Shown here: positions 22,106-31,453 of the stretch, in pieces
Numbering within the stretch: position 1 is the stretch's first letter
Layout of the letters: every line of letters starts with the position of its first letter
Assembly (NCBI GenBank): GCA_009780245.1
Contig: WRAJ01000027.1
Coordinates: 1 to 32,701 of the forward strand
Direction: 5' to 3'
Source of the DNA: Turicibacter sp.
GTDB lineage: Bacteria; Bacillota_I; Bacilli_A; MOL361; Turicibacteraceae
DNA length: 32,701 nucleotides
Made by a program: the position numbers and the translations under genes
The notes under the pieces: model-generated
What the model was told of the DNA's origin: nothing
Database searches by the model: none
Seen by the model: the letters and a program-made list of their open reading frames with translations, nothing else

Positions 22106-23287
22106 TTATTGTACGGGTTGTTTCATAAGCTTTTGTCCGAAGGTGATAATGAAAAGCAAGATACCAACCAGTGCGATGGTTAAGAGAGGATAAGCAGCCG
22201 TTAAGGCATCGCTTCCTCGTAAGCGCCCGAGCAATTGGATCGTCGGGGTCATGAGGAAAACGCCCAGTTGGATCCCGGCAATGATCAAGGCCATCGCGCG
22301 CGTTTGTGCTTGGCCGCTTGTTCGTTTAGAGACGGTCATCATGACGAACGGCATGATCCAAGCCGGTACGATCCCCGCGATAAAGAAGCCGGCGATGAGG
22401 AGGATAAAGCTCCCATTTGAGAAACCGATTAGCAACGTCGCACCTGCTAGGCCAAGAATGCCGACGTACAGCAGTGCTTTGCCGATCTTGTGATAAATGC
22501 GTCCGAAGAGTGCACCGGCTACAATCCCGACAATCGGCTTGATCGCAAACAGGTAGCTCGAGTTATAACCATCCCCGCGAACCTCTGCTGCCATCGCCGG
22601 GAAACGAATTGCAATCGATGCCCCCACTAGAACGATAAACGTCGCAAAGGCTGCCAAGAGATAGGCACTAAATGGTAAGGTTTCTTTTTCAACCCGACTG
22701 CCTAGCTGATCTGTTTTTGGTTGCTGAGACACTCGGACATCCGGAACAACAAAGTAAAACAAGGCCGCAATAAATAGCGGTACCGCGTAAATCAAGAAAC
22801 TTGCGTTCCAGCTGATCATAAATAAGACGCCCGCCCCTGCTGCTAGGAATGACTGGCCGCCTTGCTCGAAGGCACTTCGGTAACCCATCAGCTGAGCACG
22901 TTCGTGCGGTTCGAAGAGCAAGGTGATGTACCTCACGGCTAAGCTTTTGAATAGTCCTAGCCCGATACCGAAAAACGCTCTAGAAATCAGAATGGCCACG
23001 TAACTCGACGTAAATGCCGGGAAGATCCCTGCAAGACCAGCTAAGACAAGTCCGATTAGCGTAGAATTTTTCATCCCGATTTTTACCGTGATTTGACTAG
23101 ACGCTAACACCGAGAACATCGTCGCTAAGCTTGGCACGGTCGTGAGTAGCTCGCTTTGTGCTTGCGTAATGCCGAGGTAATCACGAATCTCGGGCAAAAT
23201 GCCGTTAATGGCCGGCGGGCTGATCATCATGATCGAGATGGACAGCACAGCTACTTTAAGTAACCAGCCTTTCTTTTGTTCACTCAT
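22106..23287 (-). CDS. Major facilitator superfamily transporter
   Basis: The 393-residue protein has 12 predicted membrane segments in two halves. The MFS loop 2-3 region (ITVKIGMKNSTLIGLVLAG) and the segment 4 region (LISRAFFGIGLGLF) are present. It resembles drug or small-molecule efflux carriers rather than sugar porters, but the substrate cannot be told. GGAGG lies 7 bases before the ATG at 23287, so the longer reading to 23320 is not used. No convincing promoter was found in the 100 bases upstream. The six-unit repeat array lies beyond that, and read-through from gmk across the array is possible. Confidence 0.9.
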   Translation of the reverse strand: MSEQKKGWLLKVAVLSISIMMISPPAINGILPEIRDYLGITQAQSELLTTVPSLATMFSVLASSQITVKIGMKNSTLIGLVLAGLAGIFPAFTSSYVAILISRAFFGIGLGLFKSLAVRYITLLFEPHERAQLMGYRSAFEQGGQSFLAAGAGVLFMISWNASFLIYAVPLFIAALFYFVVPDVRVSQQPKTDQLGSRVEKETLPFSAYLLAAFATFIVLVGASIAIRFPAMAAEVRGDGYNSSYLFAIKPIVGIVAGALFGRIYHKIGKALLYVGILGLAGATLLIGFSNGSFILLIAGFFIAGIVPAWIMPFVMMTVSKRTSGQAQTRAMALIIAGIQLGVFLMTPTIQLLGRLRGSDALTAAYPLLTIALVGILLFIITFGQKLMKQPVQ

Positions 23288-23388
23288 TTTTATTCCTCCG
23301 AATGTTTGTAGGTCGATCATTTTTTAGCGTCGTTTCATCGACTTGCTTTTACGCCCATGGTAAGTTCTGATACTCCATATTTGCTTTG

Positions 23389-23789
23389 TGCCACTAAGTC
23401 GGATTTTTAAAGGTATTAGTGGCACAGCAAGGGGCTGAAATCTGGGTTTCACCTTGGTTTATGCCACTAAGTCGGATTTTTTAAGGCTTTAGTGGCATCG
23501 TGAGGGGCTGAAATCTGGATTTTACCTTGGTTCGTGCCACTAAGTCGGATTTTTTAAGGCTTTAGTGGCATCGCGAGGGGCTGAAATCTGGGTTTTTCCT
23601 TGGTTCGTGCCACTAAGTCGGATTTTTTAAGGCTTTAGTGGCATCGCGAGGGGCTGAAATCTGGGTTTTTCCTTGGTTTGTGCCACTAAGTCGAATTTTT
23701 TATGGCATTAGTGGCATCGCGAGGGGCTGATGCTAGGTTTCAGCTTTATTTCCTGCCACTAAACTAGCTTTTCAAACAAAATAGTGGCA
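23389..23789. repeat. Tandem array B: six 73-bp units with a 36-bp palindrome
   Basis: Palindromes at 23389-23424, 23462-23497, 23535-23570, 23608-23643, 23681-23716 and 23754-23789 start exactly 73 bases apart. Each is 36 bases long with arms TGCCACTAA and TTAGTGGCA (9 bp; 8 bp in unit 6) around an interior such as GTCGGATTTTTTAAGGC. The 37-base linkers are also conserved (GAGGGGCTGAAATCTG, then CCTTGGTT). Unit 6, nearest gmk, has a diverged interior and linker but keeps its arms. The array begins 16 bases after the gmk stop. There is no U-tract, and no ORF was found. Confidence 0.95.
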
Positions 23790-23805
23790 GCAACAGCGTA
23801 TAAAT

Positions 23806-24432
23806 CTACTCACCCAACCCCAAGACTTTCTTGCCATACCCTTCTAACACGCGTTCACTGCGTGAATGTTGGGCATCAATGATCGCCATGATGCGGTTTT
23901 TGGCATTGTCAACCGTGTCGTTCATGACAATGTAGTCGTATTCATGAGCGAGTCCAATCTCAACTTCCGCTTTCTTCATTCGTCCCTCAACGCGTGCCGG
24001 GTCTTCCGTCCCACGGTTAACAATACGATGGTGTAATTCTTCCATGCTTGGCGGTGCCACGAAAATAAAGCACGCATCTGGCATCACTTTCTTTACTTGC
24101 AAAGCGCCCTCCACTTCGATTTCTAACATCACGTCCATGCCTGCTTCTAAGCGTTCCTGCACGTAATCAAGCGGCGTGCCATAGAAATTACCGACAAACT
24201 CAGCATACTCTAAAAATCTTCCTTCTTTTATGCGCGCTTTAAACTCATCGTGCGTAACGAAAAAGTAGTCTTTCCCATTTTCTTCACCAACGCGTGGCTT
24301 TCTGGTCGTCATCGAAACCGAATATTCTAACCGATGATGACTCTCTTCAAACACTTTTGCACGAACGGTTCCTTTCCCTACCCCTGACGGCCCCGAAAGC
24401 ACAATCAAAACACCTTTATCTGTTAATCTCAT
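23806..24432 (-). CDS. gmk: Guanylate kinase
   Basis: Gmk converts GMP to GDP with ATP. The 208-residue protein (usual length) has the P-loop LSGPSGVGKGTV at about residues 11-22. The GMP-binding segment SVSMTTRKPRVGEENGKDYFFV and the lid region RIVNRGTEDPARVEGRM are also present. The ATG at 24432 is chosen because GGAG is 8 bases upstream and the family start fits; longer readings into the previous gene are not credible. It begins one base after the stop of the propeller-protein gene, so the two are translationally coupled. It is not followed by rpoZ, its usual neighbour, but by repeat array B. Confidence 0.97.
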   Translation of the reverse strand: MRLTDKGVLIVLSGPSGVGKGTVRAKVFEESHHRLEYSVSMTTRKPRVGEENGKDYFFVTHDEFKARIKEGRFLEYAEFVGNFYGTPLDYVQERLEAGMDVMLEIEVEGALQVKKVMPDACFIFVAPPSMEELHHRIVNRGTEDPARVEGRMKKAEVEIGLAHEYDYIVMNDTVDNAKNRIMAIIDAQHSRSERVLEGYGKKVLGLGE

Positions 24433-24433
24433 A

Positions 24434-26467
24434 TTACCAACTCCATCTTGAACGAATCGCTTCATATTCCCCAAATAAGTCTCTACGGAAAATATCATTA
24501 TTATTCTCCCATTGCGCGTAGATAATTTCATTCCCAACGGTTGCAAACGTATTAACGTCGTCTGCTAAAACCCAGTAGTTATTTAAGTCATCAAGATCAA
24601 TTAAGTATAAAAAATCATTGTCCCAAGAAAATGCCAACGCATAACGCCCGACAAAACCTGATTCATCAATGCGACTTGTTGAGCCATTAAATAAACGCTG
24701 CTCGTGTGTGTCTGCATCAATGATGTATAAACGATCGTTTGAAACCGCAAAAATTATTTCACCGTTAAACGCAAAATTTCTCACGTTAGAACTAATCTCT
24801 TCTAAATGATCACCGTTTAAATCAGACTGGTACAGCATGCGTGAGGTATCATCAACAAATAGCAGGCGATCATTTTCAGCGTCGATCACAAAATGACGAA
24901 TGTTTCGATCGAGCACAACTTCTCGCTCACCCGTTTCCAAATTATAAACAAACAACTGCGATGCCCCGAAGCTATCCGCTAGATGAAACACTAATTCATT
25001 CACGATAAAAGGCGAGAAGATCTCACTAGCAACGACTTCTGAACGACCACGATCTACGTCATGACGATACAAATCGCCGTCCCACGTCTCATAGTATAGA
25101 ACACCGTCGATCACATGAATAGACATGAGCCAAGCGTTTGTCTCTGTCAGCGTTTCGTAAGTGTCAAACGTATCGGTTGTTCTAATGATCTCACCGTTTG
25201 ACAGTGCCATATAAATCGCTTCTTCGGCGACAAACATCATGAGTGAATCCGCTAATAGCAAACTATGATTCGCTTGATTCATAAACGCTGTGTCGCTTGG
25301 TGAAAAATCCCATAAAACGGGTTCTTCTGGCACTGAAAGCTCAGCAGGAACGCGCTCAGGCAGTGCCATATCAAAGTCTGGATCAAAGTCAAGCGAAAAC
25401 TCATCTTCGATTAACACGCGGCTATTCCCATCAAAATCGGCCACATAAACATTAAACGTTTGCCAGCCTTCATAGATGATGTGTTCACCGACGACAATGA
25501 AGTCCATCACACTTTCTGCGATTAACGTACTACGATTCAGATCGTCTCTTTCGATTAAGTATAAGTCTTCGCCCCAGTCGGTCACAAAGAGGTGGTTTTC
25601 TGTCATAACAATCTGATGAACATCGATCGTCGTCGAAATGCGACCTTCTTCACTTGTTGCCACGTTTAACGTGTGAATGTCACCCCATAACGTCACCCAC
25701 GCAACGATTTCGCCATCAAAGGCAAAGGACCAAGCATCGTCGCTGATCTGCTCAAGGTTGCCGCCATCAAGATCCATTTGATACAACGCGCGGTCGGTCA
25801 TCATCAAAATGGTATCTTCAGCTGGCACCACAAAGAAGTTTCTCACGTCGCCTGTGAAAAGCGTGGTCGTACGACTGGCTTCAAGATCGTACACGTAAAG
25901 ATTTGAACTCCCCCATAACTCTCCCACATAAAACACTTGATTGCCAATGATCACCTTTCTAAAAACACCTTCAGCTAAAGAAGTCCTGCGACCAGTTTCA
26001 CGGTCATAACGATATAGAGCACCTTCAAAGCCAGCTGTGTAATAAATGGCATCTTCTGTCACGTGCAAAGATCTAACGGATGACCAATTCGTTTGCAACG
26101 AAAATTCATCGATTTCAGTTAGATCGTGATCAAAAACGGTCACTTCCCCGTCAAAAGAATGAGCAAAGTAGATCGCCTCTGCCGTGACAAACGACCCGTC
26201 CATCATCGTGTTGTTATTTGACTGGTTGATAAAGAAGAAGTCGTCCGCATTGACTGAGGTTCGTTGGCTTGAACCGCTATTCACATTGTCGAAATCAACA
26301 AGATTAAAAATTAAAAACCCAACTCCCGCTACCGCAGCCACACCAATCAAGCTAAGAAGCGCAATGAGAACCCCTTTGCCACCGCCGCCTCTTCTTAACC
26401 GCGTGTTACACATGCCACAAATTTTTGCACTGCGGTCGTTACCATATCCACAATTGTTACATTTCAT
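24434..26467 (-). CDS. Zinc-ribbon membrane protein with duplicated DUF5050-like propeller region
   Basis: The 677-residue protein starts with a small zinc ribbon (C3, C6, C17, C20), a basic Gly-rich segment and one membrane helix (about residues 31-57). Two long acidic beta-rich halves follow, near 75-380 and 390-677. They align with each other. Each opens with a F-x-N-Q motif (FFINQSNNN and AFMNQANHS), then EAIYFA/EAIYMA, ALYRYDRETGRR/DLYRHDVDRGRS, LYVYDLEASR/LFVYNLETGE, LYQMDLDGGNLEQIS/LYQSDLNGDHLEEIS, and FAFDGEI/FAFNGEI. Such DUF5050-like repeats resemble beta-propeller blades. The ribbon should be cytoplasmic and the propellers outside. Function is unknown. The gene is 14 bases after tgt and touches gmk. 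Confidence 0.78.
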   Translation of the reverse strand: MKCNNCGYGNDRSAKICGMCNTRLRRGGGGKGVLIALLSLIGVAAVAGVGFLIFNLVDFDNVNSGSSQRTSVNADDFFFINQSNNNTMMDGSFVTAEAIYFAHSFDGEVTVFDHDLTEIDEFSLQTNWSSVRSLHVTEDAIYYTAGFEGALYRYDRETGRRTSLAEGVFRKVIIGNQVFYVGELWGSSNLYVYDLEASRTTTLFTGDVRNFFVVPAEDTILMMTDRALYQMDLDGGNLEQISDDAWSFAFDGEIVAWVTLWGDIHTLNVATSEEGRISTTIDVHQIVMTENHLFVTDWGEDLYLIERDDLNRSTLIAESVMDFIVVGEHIIYEGWQTFNVYVADFDGNSRVLIEDEFSLDFDPDFDMALPERVPAELSVPEEPVLWDFSPSDTAFMNQANHSLLLADSLMMFVAEEAIYMALSNGEIIRTTDTFDTYETLTETNAWLMSIHVIDGVLYYETWDGDLYRHDVDRGRSEVVASEIFSPFIVNELVFHLADSFGASQLFVYNLETGEREVVLDRNIRHFVIDAENDRLLFVDDTSRMLYQSDLNGDHLEEISSNVRNFAFNGEIIFAVSNDRLYIIDADTHEQRLFNGSTSRIDESGFVGRYALAFSWDNDFLYLIDLDDLNNYWVLADDVNTFATVGNEIIYAQWENNNDIFRRDLFGEYEAIRSRWSW

Positions 26468-26481
26468 CTTCTAACCTCCTA

Positions 26482-27642
<1,161 letters not shown>

Positions 27643-28332
27643 TTAAATCACCTTAACTAATTGTTCAACCATCTCTGATGACGCCTTTGCTGCTAACGGC
27701 AGAAATTCGGTGAACGAAAGGTCCGATTCTTTGCCAGCAATATCAGATAAGGCACGGACAACAACAAACGGAACCTTTGCTAGGTAACACACCTGCGCCA
27801 CCGCTGCGGCTTCCATTTCAAGTGCCACCGCATGATTGAAGTGCTCCTGGATCGCCATCATTTGCTCAGGACGATGGACAAACGTATCGCCTGTGACAAT
27901 CTGGCCTTTGAAATGACGCACGTGCGCGGCTTTCAGCACGGCTTCCACTTTCGCGACTAAATTTGTATCCGCAGCAAAGATCGCTGGCATCCCTGGTATT
28001 TGTCCAGCTTCATAACCAAAGATCCTTACATCAACGTCGTGATGTGCCACGTTTTCTGAAATCACCACGTCACCCACTTGCGCGTCTTGTGTGAGACCAC
28101 CGGCTGATCCGGTGTTAATAACGTATTCAATATCAAAACGCTCGATGAGTAGCGTCGTTGCGACGGCAACGTTCACTTTGCCAATCCCACTTTCAAGTAA
28201 CACAACGTCCTTACCGTGCAGTGTCCCAACTGTAAATTCAACGTGCATCACGTCGATTACTTCATTCACATCGATGAGCGCTTTTAAAATCGCCACCTCT
28301 TGTTGCATGGCCCCAATAATCCCAATTGCCAT
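27643..28332 (-). CDS. mtnN: 5'-methylthioadenosine/S-adenosylhomocysteine nucleosidase
   Basis: MtnN splits methylthioadenosine and SAH to adenine and the thioribose product, feeding methionine and adenine salvage. The 229-residue protein has the family start AIGIIGAMQQEV with catalytic E12. LEMEAAAVAQVC supplies the ribose-binding glutamate, and RALSDIAG holds the catalytic aspartate. The second ATG (28332) is preferred because AGGAG is 9 bases before it, against 3 bases for the ATG at 28338. It lies between greA and tgt, with a terminator-like hairpin just upstream and direct contact with tgt. Confidence 0.96.
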   Translation of the reverse strand: MAIGIIGAMQQEVAILKALIDVNEVIDVMHVEFTVGTLHGKDVVLLESGIGKVNVAVATTLLIERFDIEYVINTGSAGGLTQDAQVGDVVISENVAHHDVDVRIFGYEAGQIPGMPAIFAADTNLVAKVEAVLKAAHVRHFKGQIVTGDTFVHRPEQMMAIQEHFNHAVALEMEAAAVAQVCYLAKVPFVVVRALSDIAGKESDLSFTEFLPLAAKASSEMVEQLVKVI

Positions 28333-28354
28333 TTTCATCCACTCCTAAACCTGC

Positions 28355-28380
28355 AAAAAGGCGAACACTCTGCTCGCCTT
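28355..28380 (-). terminator. Hairpin between greA and mtnN
   Basis: On the minus strand AGGCGA and TCGCCT form a 6-bp stem with a 9-base loop followed by TTTTTG. It overlaps the greA stop codon and lies about 10 bases before the mtnN ribosome-binding site. It probably gives partial termination that lowers expression of the genes after greA. Confidence 0.75.
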
Positions 28381-28849
28381 AAACCACTTCTAAAATTTCT
28401 ACTTCGGTTGATCCTTCTGGTAGATTCACGTGTTCAACGTCTCCCACACGGCGTCCGAGAACGGCCAATGCTACGGGTGATTCATTCGAGATTTTTCCGG
28501 TAAACGGATCTGCTTCTGCGCTACCGACAATCTTGAAACTTTGGGTTACACCATCGTTTTTTAACACGAAGGTGACCGTTGAACCAATTTGCACAACGTC
28601 CCCGCCTTCTGATTCGATCACGACCGCATTCTTCAAAATAAACTGTAATTCTTGGATGCGCTCGAACGTCTGTGCTTGCTCTTCACGTGCCGCGTCGTAT
28701 TCCGCGTTTTCCGATAAATCCCCTTGCGCGCGTGCTTCTTGGAGCTTCTCTTTGATTTCTTCCATTTTTACTTTTGAGAGAAAATCAAGTTCCTCTTGGA
28801 ATTTCTGAATCCCCTCACGGGTTAAATGTTGACTGTTTTCTAGTGCCAT
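28379..28849 (-). CDS. greA: Transcription elongation factor GreA
   Basis: GreA rescues stalled RNA polymerase by stimulating cleavage of backtracked RNA. The 156-residue protein has the N-terminal coiled coil with the acidic tip GDLSENAEYDAARE, needed for cleavage, and the C-terminal FKBP-like domain ending SPVALAVLGRRVGDVEHVNLP. GGGAG is 9 bases before the ATG at 28849, preferred over the adjoining GTG at 28852. It has its own good promoter and leads the unit greA-mtnN-tgt-propeller-gmk. Confidence 0.97.
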   Translation of the reverse strand: MALENSQHLTREGIQKFQEELDFLSKVKMEEIKEKLQEARAQGDLSENAEYDAAREEQAQTFERIQELQFILKNAVVIESEGGDVVQIGSTVTFVLKNDGVTQSFKIVGSAEADPFTGKISNESPVALAVLGRRVGDVEHVNLPEGSTEVEILEVV

Positions 28850-28902
28850 CACGGTTCACTCCCTATTTTCATTGCTAAGATTAGTCTGTTCCCAATCTGA
28901 CT

Positions 28903-28931
28903 ATTATACCGCATTGTCGCCCTGTTTTCAA
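28903..28931 (-). promoter_or_regulatory. greA promoter
   Basis: Minus-strand TTGAAA (28926-28931), exactly 17 bases, then TATAAT (28903-28908). The -35 box overlaps the stop codon of the upstream MFS gene. The leader is about 45-50 bases. Confidence 0.88.
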
Positions 28932-30184
28932 GACGTAGCCGTGATTTCGTCTCCCACTTCTTTCAAGTTTTTGCTCTTGATCACCCACAACAACGCCACG
29001 GTTAACACGACGGTTGTGACACGAAAAACGGTAAACCCGTCAATGTGGTCGTAAATGGTGCCAAATAAGAAGCTTAAAACCGCGCGACACATGGCCATAA
29101 ACGATACCATAACCGTAAAAGCAAGGCCCATCACGTTCGCTGGCACCACTTTTCTGATATAGGCAATATTGCCGGCGACATGCGTCGTAATACCAAGCCC
29201 ATGGACAAGACTCGCAATGACAATCAGCGGCACACTCGTCGCAAAGGAATAAATGGCCATTCTGACGATCATCGTGGACACCGCAAAGATGTACCATTTT
29301 TTAAAGCCTACTTTTCTGATCAGCTTACTTCCAAGGGGCATCAACAGCAGTTCCGGTGCCACCATCACTAGTGTCAGCCAGCTCATGATGTTCTCGTTTG
29401 TCCCGAGTTCCATCACCATGTGATTTCCGAGATACGCTTTCGCTGCTTCGAGGGTGACCAAGCTTAAGGCAATAAAAACGAGGATATAGAGGTATTTTTT
29501 ATTGCTGAATAGTAGCTTCGCATCTTCTTTACTAAACTTCTTTGCAGGTGTTTTCTTACCAGATATTTCTGATTCGTCCACCGCCGTCCTTGGCTTCGGG
29601 ACAAAAAAGGCTAAGAGTGCTGAGACAGACATGAGAAAAATAAATATCCCAAACATCGCGTGCTCCAAGTTTAAAAAGCCATCAAAACCAAAGCTTCGCC
29701 CGAACAACGTGAAGCTAAGACCCCCAACCACAAAGCCGGCCCCCATTGTACTGGTCATAAAACCAAACGACGAGAATACACGGACACGACCAAAATCAAA
29801 TTTGACCTTTTCACAATAATCCGTGGTGATCAGATCAAAAAACGGCATAATCGCAGCCCGCGAAGCTTCAAACAACGTCGCAACCACCAAGACCGCCACC
29901 AATGTCCTGGCATTAAAATAAACAGCCGCCATGAAAATCGTGGCAAAAAACGAAAGCTTAAACAACAACACGTGCTTGCCTGTCTTATCGCCAATAAAGC
30001 CCCAAATCGGATTAACGACAATGAGCAACGCCATGCTGATCATCGCAACCAAGCCAATCTCAGTCCCTGATAACCCCACCACTTGCTCAAGGTATAAGTT
30101 AATAAAATTCATAAAGGCGCCGTTGGCACCCGCAACCGTTAGAAATAGCAACTGCAAAATTAATATATTACGGTCTTTCTTCAC
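28928..30184 (-). CDS. MFS transporter, second of a tandem pair
   Basis: The 418-residue protein has 12 predicted membrane segments and the MFS motif WGFIGDKTGKHVLLFK after segment 2. It belongs to the MFS group that includes LacY-like and nucleoside:proton symporters, with the opening GAFMNFINLYLEQVVGLSGTEIGL. It is a clear paralogue of the gene upstream, sharing the LEQ-x-x-GL start, the DF-x-x-RVF-x-S-x-G block and the GL-G-I/V-x-x-HV-G-N-IA block. The start is GTG at 30184 with GGAG 7 bases upstream. The gap to the paralogue is 15 bases, so the two form an operon. The substrate is unknown. Confidence 0.88.
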   Translation of the reverse strand: MKKDRNILILQLLFLTVAGANGAFMNFINLYLEQVVGLSGTEIGLVAMISMALLIVVNPIWGFIGDKTGKHVLLFKLSFFATIFMAAVYFNARTLVAVLVVATLFEASRAAIMPFFDLITTDYCEKVKFDFGRVRVFSSFGFMTSTMGAGFVVGGLSFTLFGRSFGFDGFLNLEHAMFGIFIFLMSVSALLAFFVPKPRTAVDESEISGKKTPAKKFSKEDAKLLFSNKKYLYILVFIALSLVTLEAAKAYLGNHMVMELGTNENIMSWLTLVMVAPELLLMPLGSKLIRKVGFKKWYIFAVSTMIVRMAIYSFATSVPLIVIASLVHGLGITTHVAGNIAYIRKVVPANVMGLAFTVMVSFMAMCRAVLSFLFGTIYDHIDGFTVFRVTTVVLTVALLWVIKSKNLKEVGDEITATS

Positions 30185-30199
30185 AAAATCACTCCATCA

Positions 30200-31453
30200 T
30201 CACTCCACTACCGCCCCATCCGGCGTCGGATCAAACCCATTAAACGTCTTCGACCTAACCAACACAATCAAAGCAAACAACACAATCACAAACGCCACAC
30301 GATAAACCATAAAACTACTCGTCTCATAAATGATCCCAAACACATAACCTAAAAGAGCCCGCGTCAAAGCCAACACCGATGCCATAATCGTAAACGCCAA
30401 CGCTATTTGATTAGCTGGCACCACTTTGCGAAGAAAAGCAATGTTGCCACTCACGTGCATAATCACACCTAAAACGTGAACAACACTCACTACTAAAAAC
30501 AAGGGAATGCTGTAAGTAAAGGAATAAATCCCCAGCCTAACTAATATCGCAATCAGCGCTAAGTAATAAACGTTTTTAAAACCGATTTTTCTAACTAGCA
30601 TCCCACCAAACGGCAAGAAAAGGATTTCTGGGAAAACGGAAGCAAACATCAACGTGCCAACGATGCCAGCTTGTGCACCGAGTGTTGAGACTAAGTGCAT
30701 GCCTGAATAGCCGTTTGCTGTGTCCATCACAACCCCGCTAATGGCGATAAAGCACAGTAAGAATAAGAATTGTTTATTCACGAGCAACGCTTTAATCCCC
30801 GGCTTTGTTTCAGCTGCAAGTTCAGTACTTAGGGTTGTATCAGGATTTTCAATGATTTTTTCTTCGTCTTTCGGCATTAAAAATGTCAGAGCAAAGGCGC
30901 TTAATCTGAGGACTAAGTACATCCCGATCATGGCCGTCCCGAGGCTAAACATACCGTCAAAATTCAGATCAAGTCCGAACACGTTCAGGGACATTCCGTC
31001 GATCAAAAAACCGATCACAACCCCGCCAACGAGCCATCCGATTGAGCCAAATACGCGAATTTTGCTGAAATCATAGCTATTTTTGTCGCAAAAATTCGTC
31101 GTAATCACCTCTGCTAAGGGATTTCCTCCGGCACGTAAACACTCCATCAAAATGGCCATAACGACCACTAATGCAAAGGTGTGAACGTGAAAAAGCATAA
31201 ACGTTGAGAAAATAGCACCTAAAATCGAGACTCTCAGCAAAAACTTATACTTGCCCGTACGATCGGCAACCATTCCCCAAACCGGATTAATCATGACCAT
31301 AAACGTTAAGCTAATCAGCTGCAAAAGACCGATTTCCGAACCAACCAAGCCAATTTCCTGTTCCAAATATAAGTTGAAATAATTCAAAAATGCGCCAAGC
31401 GCGCCAAATTGCGCTAAGAAGAATACCTTGTAAATCCATGATTTGCCTGTCAT
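30200..31453 (-). CDS. MFS transporter, first of a tandem pair
   Basis: The 417-residue protein has 12 predicted membrane segments and the MFS motif WGMVADRTGKYKFLLR. It starts GAFLNYFNLYLEQEIGLVGSEIGL and resembles the next gene along its whole length, so the pair arose by tandem duplication and then diverged. The ATG at 31453 overlaps the cysS stop by one base (TGATG), with AAGGA 8 bases upstream inside cysS. It should be translated with cysS. The substrate is unknown; two carriers in one unit may form a heteromeric pair or have different specificities, but neither is shown by the sequence. Confidence 0.88.
   Translation of the reverse strand: MTGKSWIYKVFFLAQFGALGAFLNYFNLYLEQEIGLVGSEIGLLQLISLTFMVMINPVWGMVADRTGKYKFLLRVSILGAIFSTFMLFHVHTFALVVVMAILMECLRAGGNPLAEVITTNFCDKNSYDFSKIRVFGSIGWLVGGVVIGFLIDGMSLNVFGLDLNFDGMFSLGTAMIGMYLVLRLSAFALTFLMPKDEEKIIENPDTTLSTELAAETKPGIKALLVNKQFLFLLCFIAISGVVMDTANGYSGMHLVSTLGAQAGIVGTLMFASVFPEILFLPFGGMLVRKIGFKNVYYLALIAILVRLGIYSFTYSIPLFLVVSVVHVLGVIMHVSGNIAFLRKVVPANQIALAFTIMASVLALTRALLGYVFGIIYETSSFMVYRVAFVIVLFALIVLVRSKTFNGFDPTPDGAVVE

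Noticed and set aside
23389..23789. CRISPR array (36-bp palindromic repeats, 37-bp spacers)
   Set aside because: The geometry fits CRISPR, but the spacers are near-identical copies of one another and no cas gene is present.
24433..24546. N-terminal extension of guanylate kinase
   Set aside because: It lies inside the upstream gene in another frame; the internal ATG has a good ribosome-binding site and gives the usual family length.
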